Positions 12,758 to 13,270 of a DNA stretch of 13,270 nucleotides are shown piece after piece. The position numbers and the translations under genes were made by a program. Source of the stretch: CAWJEL01 sp964647255 (GTDB lineage Bacteria > Chloroflexota > Anaerolineae > CG2-30-64-16); the NCBI GenBank assembly GCA_964647255.1, contig CAZYGI010000094.1:1-13270 (forward strand), read 5' to 3'. Position 1 is the first letter of the stretch, and each line of letters starts with the position of its first letter. Under the pieces are notes generated by a model. The model searched no databases. It was not told where the DNA came from and worked only from the letters and a program-made list of their open reading frames with translations.

Positions 12758-13270
12758 TCAACGGCCGGCTGCAACGCTCTTGCCCGTCGGCACCGCCTTC
12801 GGGAAAGCCGCTATGGCCGCCACCCCTTGTTCTCGATTCTCAACTACCAATTGCCCGCGCAAATCGCCCTGCACCAGGCTGCGAACGATTTGCAGGCCCA
12901 GGCTCGTGGGCATATCCAGGCTGAAATCCGGCGGCAGCGGCCGGCCGTCATCCCAGATTTCGATTTCGACCCGATCGCCGTGATCGGTCAGTTGCACGCG
13001 CACCTTGCCGGCGCCCTGGTTCTGGAATCCATGCTCCAGCGCGTTTTGGATCAGCTCGTTCACCACCAACGCGCACGCGGTTGCTTGTTGGCTGGGCAGC
13101 GAGATCGCCGGGCCCTCAACCGAGAACTCGACGCGCTGCCCAGGCAGGAGCGCATCCCGGGTCTGCGTGACGATGCGCTGGCACACCTCGCGCACGTTGA
13201 TCGTTTGGTTTTCATCCAGGGACAGGAACTCATGGATGACCGCGACGCTCAAGATCCGGTTAATGGCCTC
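12758..13270 (-). CDS. Sensor histidine kinase, HisKA_2/PdtaS type, C-terminal part (runs off right edge)
   Basis: About 170 C-terminal residues are visible; the frame continues through the right edge, so the sensory part is missing. The visible beginning, AINRILSVAVIHEFLSLDEN, is the end of a HisKA_2-type dimerisation region. Next comes an ATPase domain with N-box ALVVNELIQNALEHGFQNQ, G1 box EIWDDGRPLPPDF and G2 box SLGLQIVRSLVQGDLRGQL. This spacing is typical of kinases that partner ANTAR regulators. The histidine itself is probably just beyond or near the edge and was not identified. The gene ends with a short non-conserved tail (VPTGKSVAAGR), 37 bp before the ANTAR gene. It probably phosphorylates D55 of that regulator. 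The signal it senses cannot be told. Confidence 0.9.
   Translation of the reverse strand, partial: EAINRILSVAVIHEFLSLDENQTINVREVCQRIVTQTRDALLPGQRVEFSVEGPAISLPSQQATACALVVNELIQNALEHGFQNQGAGKVRVQLTDHGDRVEIEIWDDGRPLPPDFSLDMPTSLGLQIVRSLVQGDLRGQLVVENREQGVAAIAAFPKAVPTGKSVAAGR

Noticed and set aside
12142..12924. Plus-strand open frame of 260 codons
   Set aside because: Antisense across both the ANTAR and kinase genes, each confirmed by domain motifs.
1..13270. tRNA, rRNA, transposase, integrase or phage genes
   Set aside because: None recognised by eye on either strand. A covariance-model scan was not possible here.

Overview
The window is GC-rich and densely coded. Thirteen protein genes are well supported, twelve of them on the minus strand, plus one doubtful small ORF. 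The gene set suggests a Chloroflexota (Anaerolineae-like) bacterium: a HisKA_2 kinase with an ANTAR regulator, GT-C and YfhO membrane proteins carrying tandem-repeat tracts, an AmaP/Asp23-like protein next to scpB, and an N-terminal fragment of a protein type I associate with Chloroflexota. This is inferred from gene content; no rRNA or marker gene is present. A run of 10 Ns shows that the sequence is a scaffold, probably from a metagenome or draft genome.

Layout, in the direction of minus-strand transcription (right to left). (1) 13270-12136: the C-terminal half of a sensor kinase, then an ANTAR response regulator, which probably acts on RNA. (2) 12101-6126: a surface-glycan cassette with a dolichyl-phosphate-mannose-synthase-like GT2, a GT-C (PMT/ArnT-like) transferase, a doubtful 92-residue ORF and a 1040-residue YfhO-family membrane protein. 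Successive coding frames are joined by 4-nt stop/start overlaps. (3) 6108-4891: a good sigma-70-like promoter, an AmaP-like membrane protein and scpB (TTG start). (4) 4786-3638: two translationally coupled genes, each pairing an N-terminal helix-turn-helix region with a C-terminal domain that reads like an LSm/Hfq fold; the first is interrupted by the assembly gap. (5) 3148-3597: the only plus-strand gene, a hotdog-fold acyl-CoA thioesterase, convergent with the HTH-LSm pair and divergent from the next gene. (6) 2994-1751: a strong promoter and an orphan ATP-grasp ligase. (7) 1662-802: panB (pantothenate synthesis). (8) 592 to the left edge: the N-terminal part of an unidentified conserved protein.

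The unusual content falls into two groups. One is RNA-related regulation: an ANTAR regulator and two adjacent HTH-LSm fusions within 10 kb. The other is a set of small repeats lying in frame inside the two large membrane glycosyltransferase-type genes. These are a 134-bp element that is one long imperfect palindrome, a 154-bp array of 22 heptamers, and two four-unit octamer arrays. All fall in hydrophilic loops and leave the reading frame open. A relative of the palindromic element's ends lies in the intergenic region before the first gene.

Functionally, the GT2 probably charges a lipid carrier with a sugar that the GT-C/YfhO proteins transfer outside the membrane. ScpB belongs to the condensin complex, PanB to vitamin B5 synthesis, and the ATP-grasp enzyme is of unknown specificity. 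No tRNA, rRNA, CRISPR array, transposase or integrase was seen.
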